Positions 10,326 through 18,791 of a DNA stretch of 64,000 nucleotides are shown here, piece by piece (position 1 is the first letter of the stretch; each line of letters begins with the position of its first letter). A program made the position numbers and the translations under genes. Source of the DNA: Bdellovibrio sp. CG22_combo_CG10-13_8_21_14_all_39_27. GTDB lineage: Bacteria > Bdellovibrionota > Bacteriovoracia > Bacteriovoracales > Bacteriovoracaceae. The notes under the pieces were generated by a model. It worked only from the letters and a program-made list of their open reading frames with translations, searched no databases and was not told the DNA's origin. The stretch lies in contig PCTW01000084.1 in the NCBI GenBank assembly GCA_002786715.1, positions 62,001 through 126,000 of the forward strand, in the 5' to 3' direction.

Positions 10326-11516
10326 TTAGACTAGAATATCAGATACTGTACCAGCACCGATTGTACGACCACCCTCACGGATAGCGAACTTCAAGCCTTT
10401 TTCCATCGCGATTGGAGTGATGAGTTCAACTTCGAAAGAAGTATTGTCACCTGGCATAACCATTTCAACACCAGCAGCGAGAGTTACTGAACCAGTAACG
10501 TCTGTAGTTCTGAAGTAGAACTGTGGACGGTAACCGTTGAAGATTGGAGTGTGACGTCCACCTTCGTCTTTAGAAAGAATATAAACTTCACACTTGAATT
10601 TCTTGTGTGGGTTTACTGAACCTGGCTTACAAAGAACTTGTCCACGCTCAATATCTTCTCTCTTAGTACCACGGAGAAGAAGTCCAACGTTGTCACCAGC
10701 ACGACCTTCGTCGAGTAGCTTACGGAACATTTCAACACCAGTGATAGTTGTTTTAGTAGTGTCGCGGATACCGATAACATCAACTTCTTCGTTGATCTTA
10801 ATAATTCCACGCTCAATACGACCAGTAACAACAGTTCCACGACCAGAGATCGAGAAAACGTCTTCAACTGGCATCAAGAATGGCTTATCGATTTCACGAG
10901 TAGGCTCTGGAACATATTCGTCAACTCTAGCGATAAGTTCAACGATTCTATCTCTACCGATTTCTGGATTACGATCTTCAACAGCAGCAAGAGCAGAACC
11001 CTTGATAATTGGCACATCGTCTCCTGGGAAACCATAGCTTGAAAGAAGTTCACGAACTTCCATCTCAACCAAGTCGAGAAGTTCAGCGTCGTCAACCATA
11101 TCAACTTTATTCATGAAAACCACGATCGCTGGAACACCAACCTGACGAGCAAGTAGAATGTGTTCACGAGTTTGTGGCATAGGACCGTCAGCAGCTGAAA
11201 CGACTAGAATCGCTCCGTCCATCTGAGCAGCACCAGTAATCATGTTCTTTACGTAGTCGGCGTGTCCTGGACAGTCAACGTGCGCATAGTGGCGATTTTG
11301 TGATTCGTACTCTACGTGAGCAGTGTTAATTGTAATACCGCGAGCTTTCTCTTCTGGAGCTGAATCGATATCAGCATAAGATTTAGCAGCTCCACCATAA
11401 ACTTTTGCCATTGTCATAGTGATGGCAGCAGTTAGAGTAGTTTTACCATGGTCAACGTGCCCGATTGTACCAATGTTAACGTGAGGCTTTTTCCGATCAA
11501 ATTTTTCCTTACCCAT
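10326..11516 (-). CDS. tuf: Translation elongation factor Tu
   Basis: This 396-residue GTPase delivers aminoacyl-tRNA to the ribosome. The GTP-binding motifs are GHVDHGKTT (residues about 19-27), DCPGHADY and NKVD. Domains 2 and 3 carry [13 protein letters not shown] and the C-terminal [14 protein letters not shown]. The length is typical. The gene follows four tRNA genes, an arrangement well known from Escherichia coli tufB. It ends at a strong intrinsic terminator. A predicted promoter lies at 11566-11594. Confidence 0.99.
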   Translation of the reverse strand: MGKEKFDRKKPHVNIGTIGHVDHGKTTLTAAITMTMAKVYGGAAKSYADIDSAPEEKARGITINTAHVEYESQNRHYAHVDCPGHADYVKNMITGAAQMDGAILVVSAADGPMPQTREHILLARQVGVPAIVVFMNKVDMVDDAELLDLVEMEVRELLSSYGFPGDDVPIIKGSALAAVEDRNPEIGRDRIVELIARVDEYVPEPTREIDKPFLMPVEDVFSISGRGTVVTGRIERGIIKINEEVDVIGIRDTTKTTITGVEMFRKLLDEGRAGDNVGLLLRGTKREDIERGQVLCKPGSVNPHKKFKCEVYILSKDEGGRHTPIFNGYRPQFYFRTTDVTGSVTLAAGVEMVMPGDNTSFEVELITPIAMEKGLKFAIREGGRTIGAGTVSDILV

Positions 11517-11565
11517 AATATCAGCTCCTGTAAGAAAGTTATTACACCTATAAATTTAAACCCAG

Positions 11566-11594
11566 AGTATGCAAAAACAAATAATGAGTGGCAA
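11566..11594 (-). promoter_or_regulatory. Predicted sigma-70-type promoter of tuf
   Basis: On the minus strand a -35 box TTGCCA (11594-11589) is separated by 17 bases from a -10 box CATACT (11571-11566). This is about 50 bases before the tuf start codon and downstream of the tRNA-Thr(GGT) gene. It would give tuf its own start site besides read-through from the tRNA cluster. Confidence 0.45.
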
Positions 11595-11642
11595 GTCATA
11601 ACTCATTTTTGCCGCTTTGGCATTTTATTTTTTTTACGCACA

Positions 11643-11717
<75 letters not shown>

Positions 11718-11796
11718 ATCTAGCCAACTGTTTTTAAAGAATTTCTTGAAAGTTGTAAAGGGGATTTAGTTTGCTCCCCCCTTTGGAGAGGGGGAA

Positions 11797-11872
11797 TGGA
11801 GCGGGCGACAAGGTTCGAACTTGCGACATCCAGCTTGGAAGGCTGGCACTCTACCAACTGAGTTACGCCCGC
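11797..11872 (-). tRNA. tRNA-Gly(TCC)
   Basis: This 76-base tRNA has acceptor GCGGGCG pairing with CGCCCGC, anticodon stem CCAGC/GCTGG with loop CTTCCAA (anticodon TCC), T-loop TTCGAAC and an encoded CCA. It is the third tRNA of the cluster before tuf. Confidence 0.97.
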
Positions 11873-11880
11873 AGAATACA

Positions 11881-11966
11881 TGGTGGCGAGAGATGGATTC
11901 GAACCATCGAAGGGAAAACCCGACAGATTTACAGTCTGTTGCCTTTGACCGCTCGGCAATCTCGCC
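11881..11966 (-). tRNA. tRNA-Tyr(GTA)
   Basis: This 86-base tRNA has a long variable arm (CGGGTTTTCCC region) as expected for bacterial tRNA-Tyr. The acceptor is GGCGAGA, the anticodon stem is ACAGA/TCTGT with loop CTGTAAA (anticodon GTA), and CCA is encoded. It lies 8 bases upstream of tRNA-Gly. Confidence 0.97.
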
Positions 11967-11986
11967 TAAATATTAAAGAACAAAAA

Positions 11987-12062
11987 TGGAGCTGGCTATA
12001 GGAGTTGAACCTACGACCTACGGTTTACAAAACCGTTGCTCTACCAACTGAGCTAAGCCAGC
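11987..12062 (-). tRNA. tRNA-Thr(TGT)
   Basis: This 76-base tRNA has acceptor GCTGGCT pairing with AGCCAGC, anticodon stem ACGGT/ACCGT with loop TTTGTAA (anticodon TGT), T-loop TTCAACT and an encoded CCA. It is the first gene of the tRNA-tuf cluster, about 12 bases after the predicted transcription start. Confidence 0.97.
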
Positions 12063-12080
12063 ACACCAAAACGAGTGATT

Positions 12081-12110
12081 TTTATAATCGCCAACAAGGG
12101 GGTTAGGCAA
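12081..12110 (-). promoter_or_regulatory. Predicted promoter of the tRNA-tuf cluster
   Basis: On the minus strand TTGCCT (12110-12105), an 18-base spacer and TATAAA (12086-12081) precede tRNA-Thr(TGT). The predicted start is near 12074. It lies just after the stop of the RNA methyltransferase gene. Confidence 0.55.
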
Positions 12111-12121
12111 GAGAAATTTCA

Positions 12122-12868
12122 TCATCCCCAAATTTTTTGCATAGCAACGGCCGCACTAACGGAAACATTCAATGTTTTTAGTTCACCTGGGCCATCTAAA
12201 GCGACTACTTTTGTCAGTGTTCTTTGAACGGCATTGGATAAACCAGTATCTTCCGCGCCCAAGACCAAGGCCAATTTTTTATCAGAGCAGCTTTCTCTGT
12301 TTAACGTCTCTCCTCTTTCATCGAAACCAATAACAGCTAAGCCTCGCTCTTTAAGTTGCTCGATCGCACGAGGAAGAGATGAGCAATTCACGACACTAAC
12401 TAATTCCGTCCCACCAGAGGCAATACGATAAAAAGAAGGCGGGAATCCATCAAAGTTTTTCTGAGAGAAAAGCATGGCATCTATCTTATAGAATGCTGCC
12501 GTTCTCATTATAGCGGCACGATTGTGGACATCTGTGACACTATCAAGAATGAGCATCTTAAAATTATCTTTGCGCTCAAGCTCTTTATAAAGCCAGTCAA
12601 GTTCATAGATCTCAAGAGAGTTAATTTTTAAAACCGCATTACCAGGCACACGTTGGTATTCGAAACCCAAGTAGGAAAATAATTTTTGAGCTTCTGCCTG
12701 AAAATTTTCAGGACTGACAATAGTAATAAGTAATTCTGGTGATTTCTTAAACTCTGCCAATTGAGAATCAAGAACATCACGACAAATCACAAGTTCAGCT
12801 CCTTGATGATTTCTCATCTTCAAAGCCCATGCAATACTGTGGACACCAACAATTAAATCTACGTTCAC
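12122..12868 (-). CDS. SpoU/TrmH-family RNA 2'-O-methyltransferase
   Basis: This 248-residue member of the SPOUT methyltransferases makes 2'-O-methylribose in rRNA or tRNA using S-adenosylmethionine. The N-terminal 70 residues (VDLIVGVHSIAWALKM) resemble the substrate-binding domain of RlmB-type enzymes. The knotted C-terminal domain has the three SpoU motifs: DSVTDVHNRAAIMRTA (expected N-x-GA-x-R), LALVLGAEDTGLS and TLNVSVSAAVAM. Whether the target is 23S G2251 or a tRNA cannot be told from sequence alone. The start overlaps the proS stop by four bases, so the two are translationally coupled. Confidence 0.85.
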   Translation of the reverse strand: MNVDLIVGVHSIAWALKMRNHQGAELVICRDVLDSQLAEFKKSPELLITIVSPENFQAEAQKLFSYLGFEYQRVPGNAVLKINSLEIYELDWLYKELERKDNFKMLILDSVTDVHNRAAIMRTAAFYKIDAMLFSQKNFDGFPPSFYRIASGGTELVSVVNCSSLPRAIEQLKERGLAVIGFDERGETLNRESCSDKKLALVLGAEDTGLSNAVQRTLTKVVALDGPGELKTLNVSVSAAVAMQKIWG

Positions 12869-14595
12869 AGTGCGCTCTCATAGAGTGATTTTACTTTTTC
12901 TATCAGCTCGCTTTCTTTAACAAAAATTTTCTCACCAGTTCTTCGCACAAATATTTCAACTTCTCCTCTTTCTTTGAAATCGCGTTCACCGAAAACGATT
13001 CGAAGAGGTAAACCAAGGAGCTCAGAGTCTTTAAACTTAAAGCCTGGACCGACATTGCGATCATCAAAGAGGACTTCGTATCCCTTTTGGGCAAATTCGC
13101 TGTAATATTTTTCTGCGATTGTTGAAATTTCAGGATCTTTACCCACAAATGTTAAATAAAGATGAAATGGGGCGATCGCCTTAGGCCAAATAATACCATT
13201 TTCATCATGGTGCTGTTCAATAGCTGCAGCTGCGATGCGGGTAATACCAATTCCGTAACATCCCATCAGGGGATAAACGGCCTTACCATTTTGATCGAGC
13301 ACGGTGGTACTCATGGCCTTTGTATATTTATCGCCCAGCTGAAAAATATGTCCGACTTCAATACCTTTTCTGATCGTAATATTGCTATTTCCAGATGGAG
13401 AAAGGTCGCCGTCTTGAGACATGCGGAGATCGACTTTTTCATAAGCACTTTGGCAATCTCTTTTCAGATTAAAGCCCGTTAAATGGGTATCAAGCTTATT
13501 GGCACCTGTTACATAATAAGCGTCTTCAGAAATATGCTCTTCAACTAACATTTTTATATTCTTAGGTAATCCACATGGACCAATAAAACCTTTAAGAAGT
13601 CCCAAAGATTCAATCTTATTATCAGCAAGCATGGTTAAGTGCGAGCTGCCTAAATAGTTTTTAAGTTTAACTTCATTGATTTCATCGTCTCCAAGAAGAA
13701 CAACCAGCACTATTTCTTCTTCATTGTTTTTTACAGAAGAGAAAAGAAGACACTTAAGACTGTGCTGTTGTTCAATTTTGAGGAAACTTGAAACTTCATC
13801 AATTGATTTCTTATTGGGAGTTGCGACTTCAGTACAATCAGCCTTTGTTAGCTGAGGCTTGAGGTTAGCTCTTTTGGTTGTCGCCTTTTCAATATTGGCG
13901 GCCAGACCTTCACTCGCTGAATAAACAATCTTGTCCTCGCCTGTGTCGGCAATAACTTGAAACTCATGAGTTTTTGAATCTTTGCTCCCCATGTTTCCTG
14001 CATCAGCTTCGACTGCAATGAATTCTAGACCCATTCGATTAAAACAAGCTTCATACGCCTTAAAGAGTCCGTCATAAACCAGGTCGAGACTTGGCTTATC
14101 CACGTGAAAACTATAAGCATCTTTCATGGTGAACTCACGTCCGCGCATCAGACCGAAGCGAGGGCGAATTTCATCGCGAAATTTAGTATTGATTTGATAC
14201 AAAGTAATAGGTAGTGATTTATAAGACTTAATGGTCTTTCTAAAAATATCTACAACCGCTTCTTCATTCGTTGGACTGATACTTAAGTCGCGCTTTGATT
14301 TATCCTTAAACTTAAGCATCTCATCGCCCATGACTTCCCAGCGACCTGACTCTTGCCACAGCTCACCTGGAGTAATGACTGACATGAGAAGCTCTTGAGC
14401 TCCAGTCTTATCCATTTCTTCTCTTACGATTTGCTCGATCTTGCGAACCACCCGGTAACCGAACGGAAGATAATTATAAATTCCGGCAGCTGATTTATGA
14501 ATCAGGCCCGCACGCAACATTAGGCGGTGAGAGGGAATTTCTGCTTCGGCTGGATTTTCTTTATACGTTTGCCAAAAAGCTTTTGATAGTTTCAT
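12865..14595 (-). CDS. proS: Prolyl-tRNA synthetase
   Basis: This 576-residue class II aminoacyl-tRNA synthetase of the bacterial type charges tRNA-Pro. Motif 2 is seen in FRDEIRPRFGLMRGREF and motif 3 in GCYGIGITRIAAAAIEQ. An inserted editing domain (about residues 225-385) between motifs 2 and 3 would remove mis-charged alanine. The C-terminal anticodon-binding domain carries YEVLFDDRNVGPGFKFKDSE. The start MKLSKAFWQTYKENP matches the family. It lies downstream of lpxC and overlaps the methyltransferase gene. Confidence 0.97.
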   Translation of the reverse strand: MKLSKAFWQTYKENPAEAEIPSHRLMLRAGLIHKSAAGIYNYLPFGYRVVRKIEQIVREEMDKTGAQELLMSVITPGELWQESGRWEVMGDEMLKFKDKSKRDLSISPTNEEAVVDIFRKTIKSYKSLPITLYQINTKFRDEIRPRFGLMRGREFTMKDAYSFHVDKPSLDLVYDGLFKAYEACFNRMGLEFIAVEADAGNMGSKDSKTHEFQVIADTGEDKIVYSASEGLAANIEKATTKRANLKPQLTKADCTEVATPNKKSIDEVSSFLKIEQQHSLKCLLFSSVKNNEEEIVLVVLLGDDEINEVKLKNYLGSSHLTMLADNKIESLGLLKGFIGPCGLPKNIKMLVEEHISEDAYYVTGANKLDTHLTGFNLKRDCQSAYEKVDLRMSQDGDLSPSGNSNITIRKGIEVGHIFQLGDKYTKAMSTTVLDQNGKAVYPLMGCYGIGITRIAAAAIEQHHDENGIIWPKAIAPFHLYLTFVGKDPEISTIAEKYYSEFAQKGYEVLFDDRNVGPGFKFKDSELLGLPLRIVFGERDFKERGEVEIFVRRTGEKIFVKESELIEKVKSLYESAL

Positions 14596-14654
14596 AAAGG
14601 GAACCTTTTATCTGTTAAATTATGGGCATACAATAAGAGGGAGTTTGTTAAAAA

Positions 14655-15575
14655 TCAATGGAAGACAGAAGTCATGGCCCTCGGGAGCTCAAAAGCTTCC
14701 AAAGCTTCTTTCTGAAGAGAAGAAGCAGAGACGATTTGATAAGCTGATGGAGTCTCCAAAAGCTTGCGGCAAAGCATATTATGAATGTTATGCCCTGATT
14801 TAAAAGTCGTTACTTTTCCAGCAATTTCAAAGCCTAACAAGCTGAAATCACCAATGGTATCGAGTATTTTGTGGCGAACAAATTCGTCTTTGAATCTTAA
14901 GCCTTCATTATTGATCACTTTAAAATCGTCGAGAACGATAGCATTATCGAGAGATCCGCCTTTAATCAGGCCACGTCTCTTGAGCATATCCACGTCCTTT
15001 AGCATCCCAAAGGTGCGAGCACGCCCAATATCGCTAATATAATTTTCACAAGAAAATTCAAAAATCTTTCTTTGAGTTTTAATTGTTGGATGCGGAAACA
15101 CGATCGTTGAATCGATAACTAATTTTGAATGCGGCTCAATCGTTGCCCACTTGTCGTCAAAGCTAACTTTCACTGGCTCGAGCACCACGAGAAATTTTTT
15201 CGACTTATTAAGATTAGAAATTCCTGTTTCTTTTAAAATAAAAACAAATGAAGCGCCAGATCCATCCATGATGGGAACTTCAGGTCCATCAATTTCACAG
15301 AGGACATTATTGATTCCAAAACCGTAAAGAACTGAGAGTAAATGCTCAACAGTGTGAACGGCATTATGCCCTTGTCCCAATGTCGTATTATTTTCAGTAG
15401 CACCAACTGTATTGGCATGAGCTTTTAGCGGAGTTGATCCTGGAATATCTGTGCGAATAAATTGAATACCAAAATCTGCATCGGCTGGATGCAAATTCAT
15501 CGTTACTTTTTTGCCAGAGTGAATTCCTATTCCCGTAATGGAAACACTCTTGGCTATGGTACGTTGGTATAACAT
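14655..15575 (-). CDS. lpxC: UDP-3-O-acyl-N-acetylglucosamine deacetylase
   Basis: This 306-residue zinc enzyme performs the committed step of lipid A synthesis, so the cell makes an outer membrane with lipid A. The zinc and catalytic residues are in HTVEHLLSVLYGFGINN and in RHKILDTIGDFSLLG. The catalytic Glu-Gly-type loop is seen as GPEVPIMDGSG. The start MLYQRTIAKSVSITGIGIHSG matches the family. The 333 bases upstream hold no gene. Confidence 0.97.
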   Translation of the reverse strand: MLYQRTIAKSVSITGIGIHSGKKVTMNLHPADADFGIQFIRTDIPGSTPLKAHANTVGATENNTTLGQGHNAVHTVEHLLSVLYGFGINNVLCEIDGPEVPIMDGSGASFVFILKETGISNLNKSKKFLVVLEPVKVSFDDKWATIEPHSKLVIDSTIVFPHPTIKTQRKIFEFSCENYISDIGRARTFGMLKDVDMLKRRGLIKGGSLDNAIVLDDFKVINNEGLRFKDEFVRHKILDTIGDFSLLGFEIAGKVTTFKSGHNIHNMLCRKLLETPSAYQIVSASSLQKEALEAFELPRAMTSVFH

Positions 15576-15908
15576 GTCACTCCAAAAATATTGCGCAGGT
15601 TTCGATTTTACACACTGCCCACCAGTTTTGGCAAATGTGTAATATTACGTTCATTTTAACACCGGTTCCTTTTGTAACTCCGCGAGAGGCACAAATAACC
15701 GAGTTAAAAAACCATGATCAAACTAAATTGATCCAGTACTTAGCAAATAATAGAGGATCATTCGACACCTAATTGTAAAAGCTGGTATTTTTTTCTAATA
15801 ATCAGTGCTTAACTGACTTTCAGGGATTGAGAGTTTGGTCCCTGACTTTCAAAAGTGGCTATATTTATTGCATTTTAAAAGATAACTACATGATTTTACG
15901 AGGTTACT
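15576..15908. other. Non-coding interval between lpxC and thioesterase, with paired repeats
   Basis: This 333-base interval separates two divergent genes. No credible open reading frame or RNA gene was found. It contains a direct repeat CTGACTTTCA at 15813-15822 and 15842-15851. An inverted pair, CAGGGA (15821-15826) and TCCCTG (15839-15844), overlaps the repeats. The thioesterase start at 15909 has AGGTT upstream. Promoter boxes could not be assigned with confidence. Confidence 0.5.
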
Positions 15909-16325
15909 ATGAGTTTAAATTTACCAAGCCTTGATCAGATCAATAACTTTAATCGAGGAACTCTTATTGAGTTTTTAGACATTAAAATCACCGCAATCAC
16001 TGAGGATTCTATTGAGGGAAGCCTACCTTTTTCCCAAAAGCTCACCCAACCAATGGGCTTAGTCCATGGTGGAGTCTATTGTGTTGTCTCGGAATCTCTC
16101 GCCAGCATTGGATCCAATATTATTACTCCCGACAGTGAAGTGGCCTTGGGCCAGACTATAACTTCTTATCATTTGAAGCCCATCAAAATGGGAATGATTA
16201 CGGCCAAAGCTAAATTGGAATTCAAAGGACGTTCAAGTCATCTTTGGAATATTGAAATTTTTGATGAAGAAAATAATCTTGTTCACGTTTCAAAAATGCA
16301 AGTGGCGATTAGAGAGAAGAGATAA
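15909..16325 (+). CDS. PaaI-type hotdog-fold thioesterase
   Basis: This 138-residue acyl-CoA thioesterase of the hotdog superfamily resembles the YdiI/MenI and EntH group. The signature QPMGLVHGGVYCVVSESLAS is followed by a helix that would carry the catalytic acidic residue (E of SES), with the oxyanion-forming HGG before it. The length is normal. The physiological substrate cannot be told. It is a single gene that converges on ruvB, ending one base before its stop. Confidence 0.85.
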   Translation: MSLNLPSLDQINNFNRGTLIEFLDIKITAITEDSIEGSLPFSQKLTQPMGLVHGGVYCVVSESLASIGSNIITPDSEVALGQTITSYHLKPIKMGMITAKAKLEFKGRSSHLWNIEIFDEENNLVHVSKMQVAIREKR

Positions 16326-17309
16326 TCAGATCAAGTGTTCTGTGGCCTTTTGAGTGATCTCACGTCCTCTTGGAGTGCGAATAATAAATCCTTCTTTTAA
16401 AAGAAAAGGTTCATAAACATCTTCAAGAGTTGAACGATCTTCAGCAAGGGTTGCAGACAAAGCATCGATACCAACAGGACCACCACCATAATAATCTTTA
16501 ATCACAGACAAGATTTTTCGATCCATGCGATCTAGACCAGCTTCATCAATATCCATGAGCTTTAAAGAGTTTAAAACATCTTGGTCATTAATAACGGTTG
16601 ATTTGTTAATCACTGCAAAGTCGCGAACACGTCTCAAAATTCGATTGGCAATTCGAGGGGTTCCACGAGAGCACTTAGACATATGATGGAGTGCTTTCTC
16701 ATCAACGGTTAAACCCAGTTTCTTAGAATTTTCTTTTATGATAAGGGCCAGCTCTTCACTTGAATAAAAATCGAAATGCAAATGGGCCACAAAACGATCA
16801 CGTAATGGATTTGAGATCAGTCCAGAGCGAGTCGTTGCTCCAATTAAAGTAAAGGGTGGTATTTCAATTTGCATGGTGCGAGCGCTCGGCCCTTGGCCGA
16901 TGAGGATATCAAGTCGAAAATCCTCCATTGCTGAATAGAGAATTTCTTCAATAGAAATATGCAGACGATGAATCTCATCTATAAAGAGCACGTCGCGTGG
17001 TTGCAAATTAGTTAAAACGGCTGCGAGATCGCCTTTCTTTTCAACAGCTGGACCACTGACAACATGAAGATTAACGCCTAATTCTTTTGCAACTAAATAG
17101 GCTAGCGATGTTTTACCCAAACCCGGAGGCCCGGAGAGAAGAAAATGATCGATCGGCTGCTGGCGAATTCGAGCTGATTCAACCATCACTTCAATGTTTG
17201 AAATGATTTTCTTTTGACCTACATATTCTGAGAAGTTATCAGGTCTCAGACGAGACTCATAAGTCACTTCATTTCTTTCAATGGGATCTAAAAATCTATT
17301 TTCTTCCAA
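16326..17309 (-). CDS. ruvB: Holliday junction branch-migration ATPase RuvB
   Basis: This 327-residue AAA+ motor drives branch migration of Holliday junctions with RuvA. It has the Walker A GPPGLGKTSLA, Walker B VLFIDEIHR, sensor region LIGATTRSGLISNPLRDRF (with the arginine finger) and a C-terminal winged helix ending RGREITQKATEHL. It is the last gene of a ruvC-ruvA-ruvB run with short spacers. Confidence 0.98.
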   Translation of the reverse strand: MEENRFLDPIERNEVTYESRLRPDNFSEYVGQKKIISNIEVMVESARIRQQPIDHFLLSGPPGLGKTSLAYLVAKELGVNLHVVSGPAVEKKGDLAAVLTNLQPRDVLFIDEIHRLHISIEEILYSAMEDFRLDILIGQGPSARTMQIEIPPFTLIGATTRSGLISNPLRDRFVAHLHFDFYSSEELALIIKENSKKLGLTVDEKALHHMSKCSRGTPRIANRILRRVRDFAVINKSTVINDQDVLNSLKLMDIDEAGLDRMDRKILSVIKDYYGGGPVGIDALSATLAEDRSTLEDVYEPFLLKEGFIIRTPRGREITQKATEHLI

Positions 17310-17326
17310 AGCTTTGTACCTTTTTT

Positions 17327-17923
17327 TTAAAGTGATCTAAGAACATCTTGCAATAACTTTTCGGGTTGCTGATAAGTTTGTTCTTTTAATTTATCCAGAA
17401 CAATTTGGTTAAATTCAGTTTCTTTATAACCGAGTTCTTTTAGGGCCAAAACAGTGTCTTGGAAAAGCTGCTTAGATGTATCAGTAAGTTGTGGTCTGGC
17501 CGAAGTTTTGTTGAGTTCAGTTCCAATTTCAATATGATCAAGCTTGCCAGTCAGATCGAGAATAATTTGAGCAGCTGCCTTGGCACCAACTCCAGGAACT
17601 TTACTTAGAGCACTTTTTGAGTCGGTACGGACGGCAAGACTTATTTGCTCAGGGCCAATTTGAGTCATGAGATTATAAGCCGTTTTAGGTCCAATTCCTT
17701 TTACCTTAAGCAGAAGCTCGAAGAATTTTTTCTCTTGAAGAGTTGAAAATCCATAAAGAAATTGTCCATCTTCACGAAAAATAGATGAAACATAAACTTG
17801 AGTCTGATGACCAATGGTTACAATTTGCTTGTAATAAACTTGATAACCTACGCCAGCGTTATTCTTAATAATGGTTTCATGTCCATCACTTGAAAGTACT
17901 GTGCCTTCTAAATATCCAATCAT
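17327..17923 (-). CDS. ruvA: Holliday junction DNA-binding protein RuvA
   Basis: This 198-residue protein forms the tetramer that holds the junction for RuvB and RuvC. It has the N-terminal OB fold (MIGYLEGTVL), the helix-hairpin-helix pair around residues 70-130 (VKGIGPKTAYNLM and VPGVGAKAAAQIILDL) and a C-terminal RuvB-binding domain (KELGYKETEFNQIV). It starts 8 bases after the ruvC stop. Confidence 0.98.
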   Translation of the reverse strand: MIGYLEGTVLSSDGHETIIKNNAGVGYQVYYKQIVTIGHQTQVYVSSIFREDGQFLYGFSTLQEKKFFELLLKVKGIGPKTAYNLMTQIGPEQISLAVRTDSKSALSKVPGVGAKAAAQIILDLTGKLDHIEIGTELNKTSARPQLTDTSKQLFQDTVLALKELGYKETEFNQIVLDKLKEQTYQQPEKLLQDVLRSL

Positions 17924-17931
17924 TGTCTTCT

Positions 17932-18480
17932 CTACTTTATCATATGGGCAAAGTGATCTTTGATATTCTTCGCCTTAGATTTACTCTCTCCTCGCGGAAG
18001 AGACATTTTATTTCTCATAAGAAAATGACTTAAAGCAATCGCCAAAGCATCACTTTCATCGCTTGATTCAAACGTTATTTTTTTTCCCAAAATAAGTTGA
18101 ACCATCTTCTCTATTCCCTCTTTTGAGCTATGCCCGTGACCCGAGACCACTGACTTAATCAGATTGGGGCTGTATTCAAAAATTCGCTCTGCTGAAATTC
18201 CCTCAAGTGCCGAGATCATGGCCCCTCTGGCCTGTGAAAGTTTCGCGAGTGAAGAGACATTTTTTACATAAACCAATGATTCAAGGACGACTTCATCAGG
18301 TTTATGCTCTTGAACAATTTCCTTGATGGTAATTGAGAGATTCATTAATCTTTCAAAAAAATTATCAGTAGATTTAAATTTTATAATCCCAGAACAAATA
18401 TAAAGAGGTTTATTGTTCACTGTCTCAACAACAGCGTAACCAGCTTTCAGCGATCCAGGATCAATTCCAAGTATTTTCAC
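17932..18480 (-). CDS. ruvC: Crossover junction endodeoxyribonuclease RuvC
   Basis: This 182-residue RNase H-fold resolvase cuts Holliday junctions. The four acidic active-site residues are visible: D7 in LGIDPGSLKAGYAVV, E in VVLESLVYVKN, and the pair of Asp in SSDESDALAIALSH. The C-terminus is slightly extended and basic. The start at 18480 is the first ATG in frame. Confidence 0.97.
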   Translation of the reverse strand: MKILGIDPGSLKAGYAVVETVNNKPLYICSGIIKFKSTDNFFERLMNLSITIKEIVQEHKPDEVVLESLVYVKNVSSLAKLSQARGAMISALEGISAERIFEYSPNLIKSVVSGHGHSSKEGIEKMVQLILGKKITFESSDESDALAIALSHFLMRNKMSLPRGESKSKAKNIKDHFAHMIK

Positions 18481-18534
18481 TTCTCAATGCTATAATGCAA
18501 AAAAAGCCGAGTCCAGAATGTCGCGCCATGTAAT

Positions 18535-18705
18535 CTATTTCTTTCTGAAAAAATGTCCAAGATAAAAGACTACTGATCCGCCTACCAATTGAATGAGTTC
18601 TAACTTTCCGTAATCCCCTTTGCTCAAGCCTGAGAAAAGGCAAATTCCCACAGTTGTAAATCCAATAAGTTGAAGACCTAGGCCTAAGTAATGAGTCACA
18701 ATCAT
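18535..18705 (-). CDS. Small two-helix membrane protein, unknown function
   Basis: This small reading frame encodes 56 residues from ATG 18705, or 54 from GTG 18699. The GTG has the better ribosome site, AGGA six bases upstream. It begins MIVTHYLGLGLQLIGFTTVG and ends FYLGHFFRKK. Two hydrophobic segments (about 7-26 and 36-52) flank a polar SKGDYGK turn, and the tail is basic, as in small inner-membrane proteins. It lies 54 bases upstream of ruvC on the same strand. No function can be assigned. A longer overlapping frame at 18461-18742 lacks these features. Confidence 0.5.
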   Translation of the reverse strand: MIVTHYLGLGLQLIGFTTVGICLFSGLSKGDYGKLELIQLVGGSVVFYLGHFFRKK

Positions 18706-18791
18706 TCCTATTCGTATTTCGATCTAATAAAACACTTAGCAAATAAGGTTCAATCTATTATGATGGCGGTCCATCAAGAGCAAATTTAACT

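Noticed and set aside
11606-11640. Plus-strand terminator-like hairpin GCC/GGC followed by Ts
   Set aside because: No plus-strand gene precedes it. It is more simply the spacer between tRNA-Thr(GGT) and tuf.
11771-12001. Short frames across the tRNA cluster
   Set aside because: They run through tRNA genes on the opposite strand and have no protein features.
18461-18742. 93-residue minus-strand frame overlapping the ruvC start
   Set aside because: It is rich in Arg and Ser with no coherent hydrophobic pattern, overlaps ruvC out of frame, and is a shadow of the better 56-residue membrane frame at 18535-18705.
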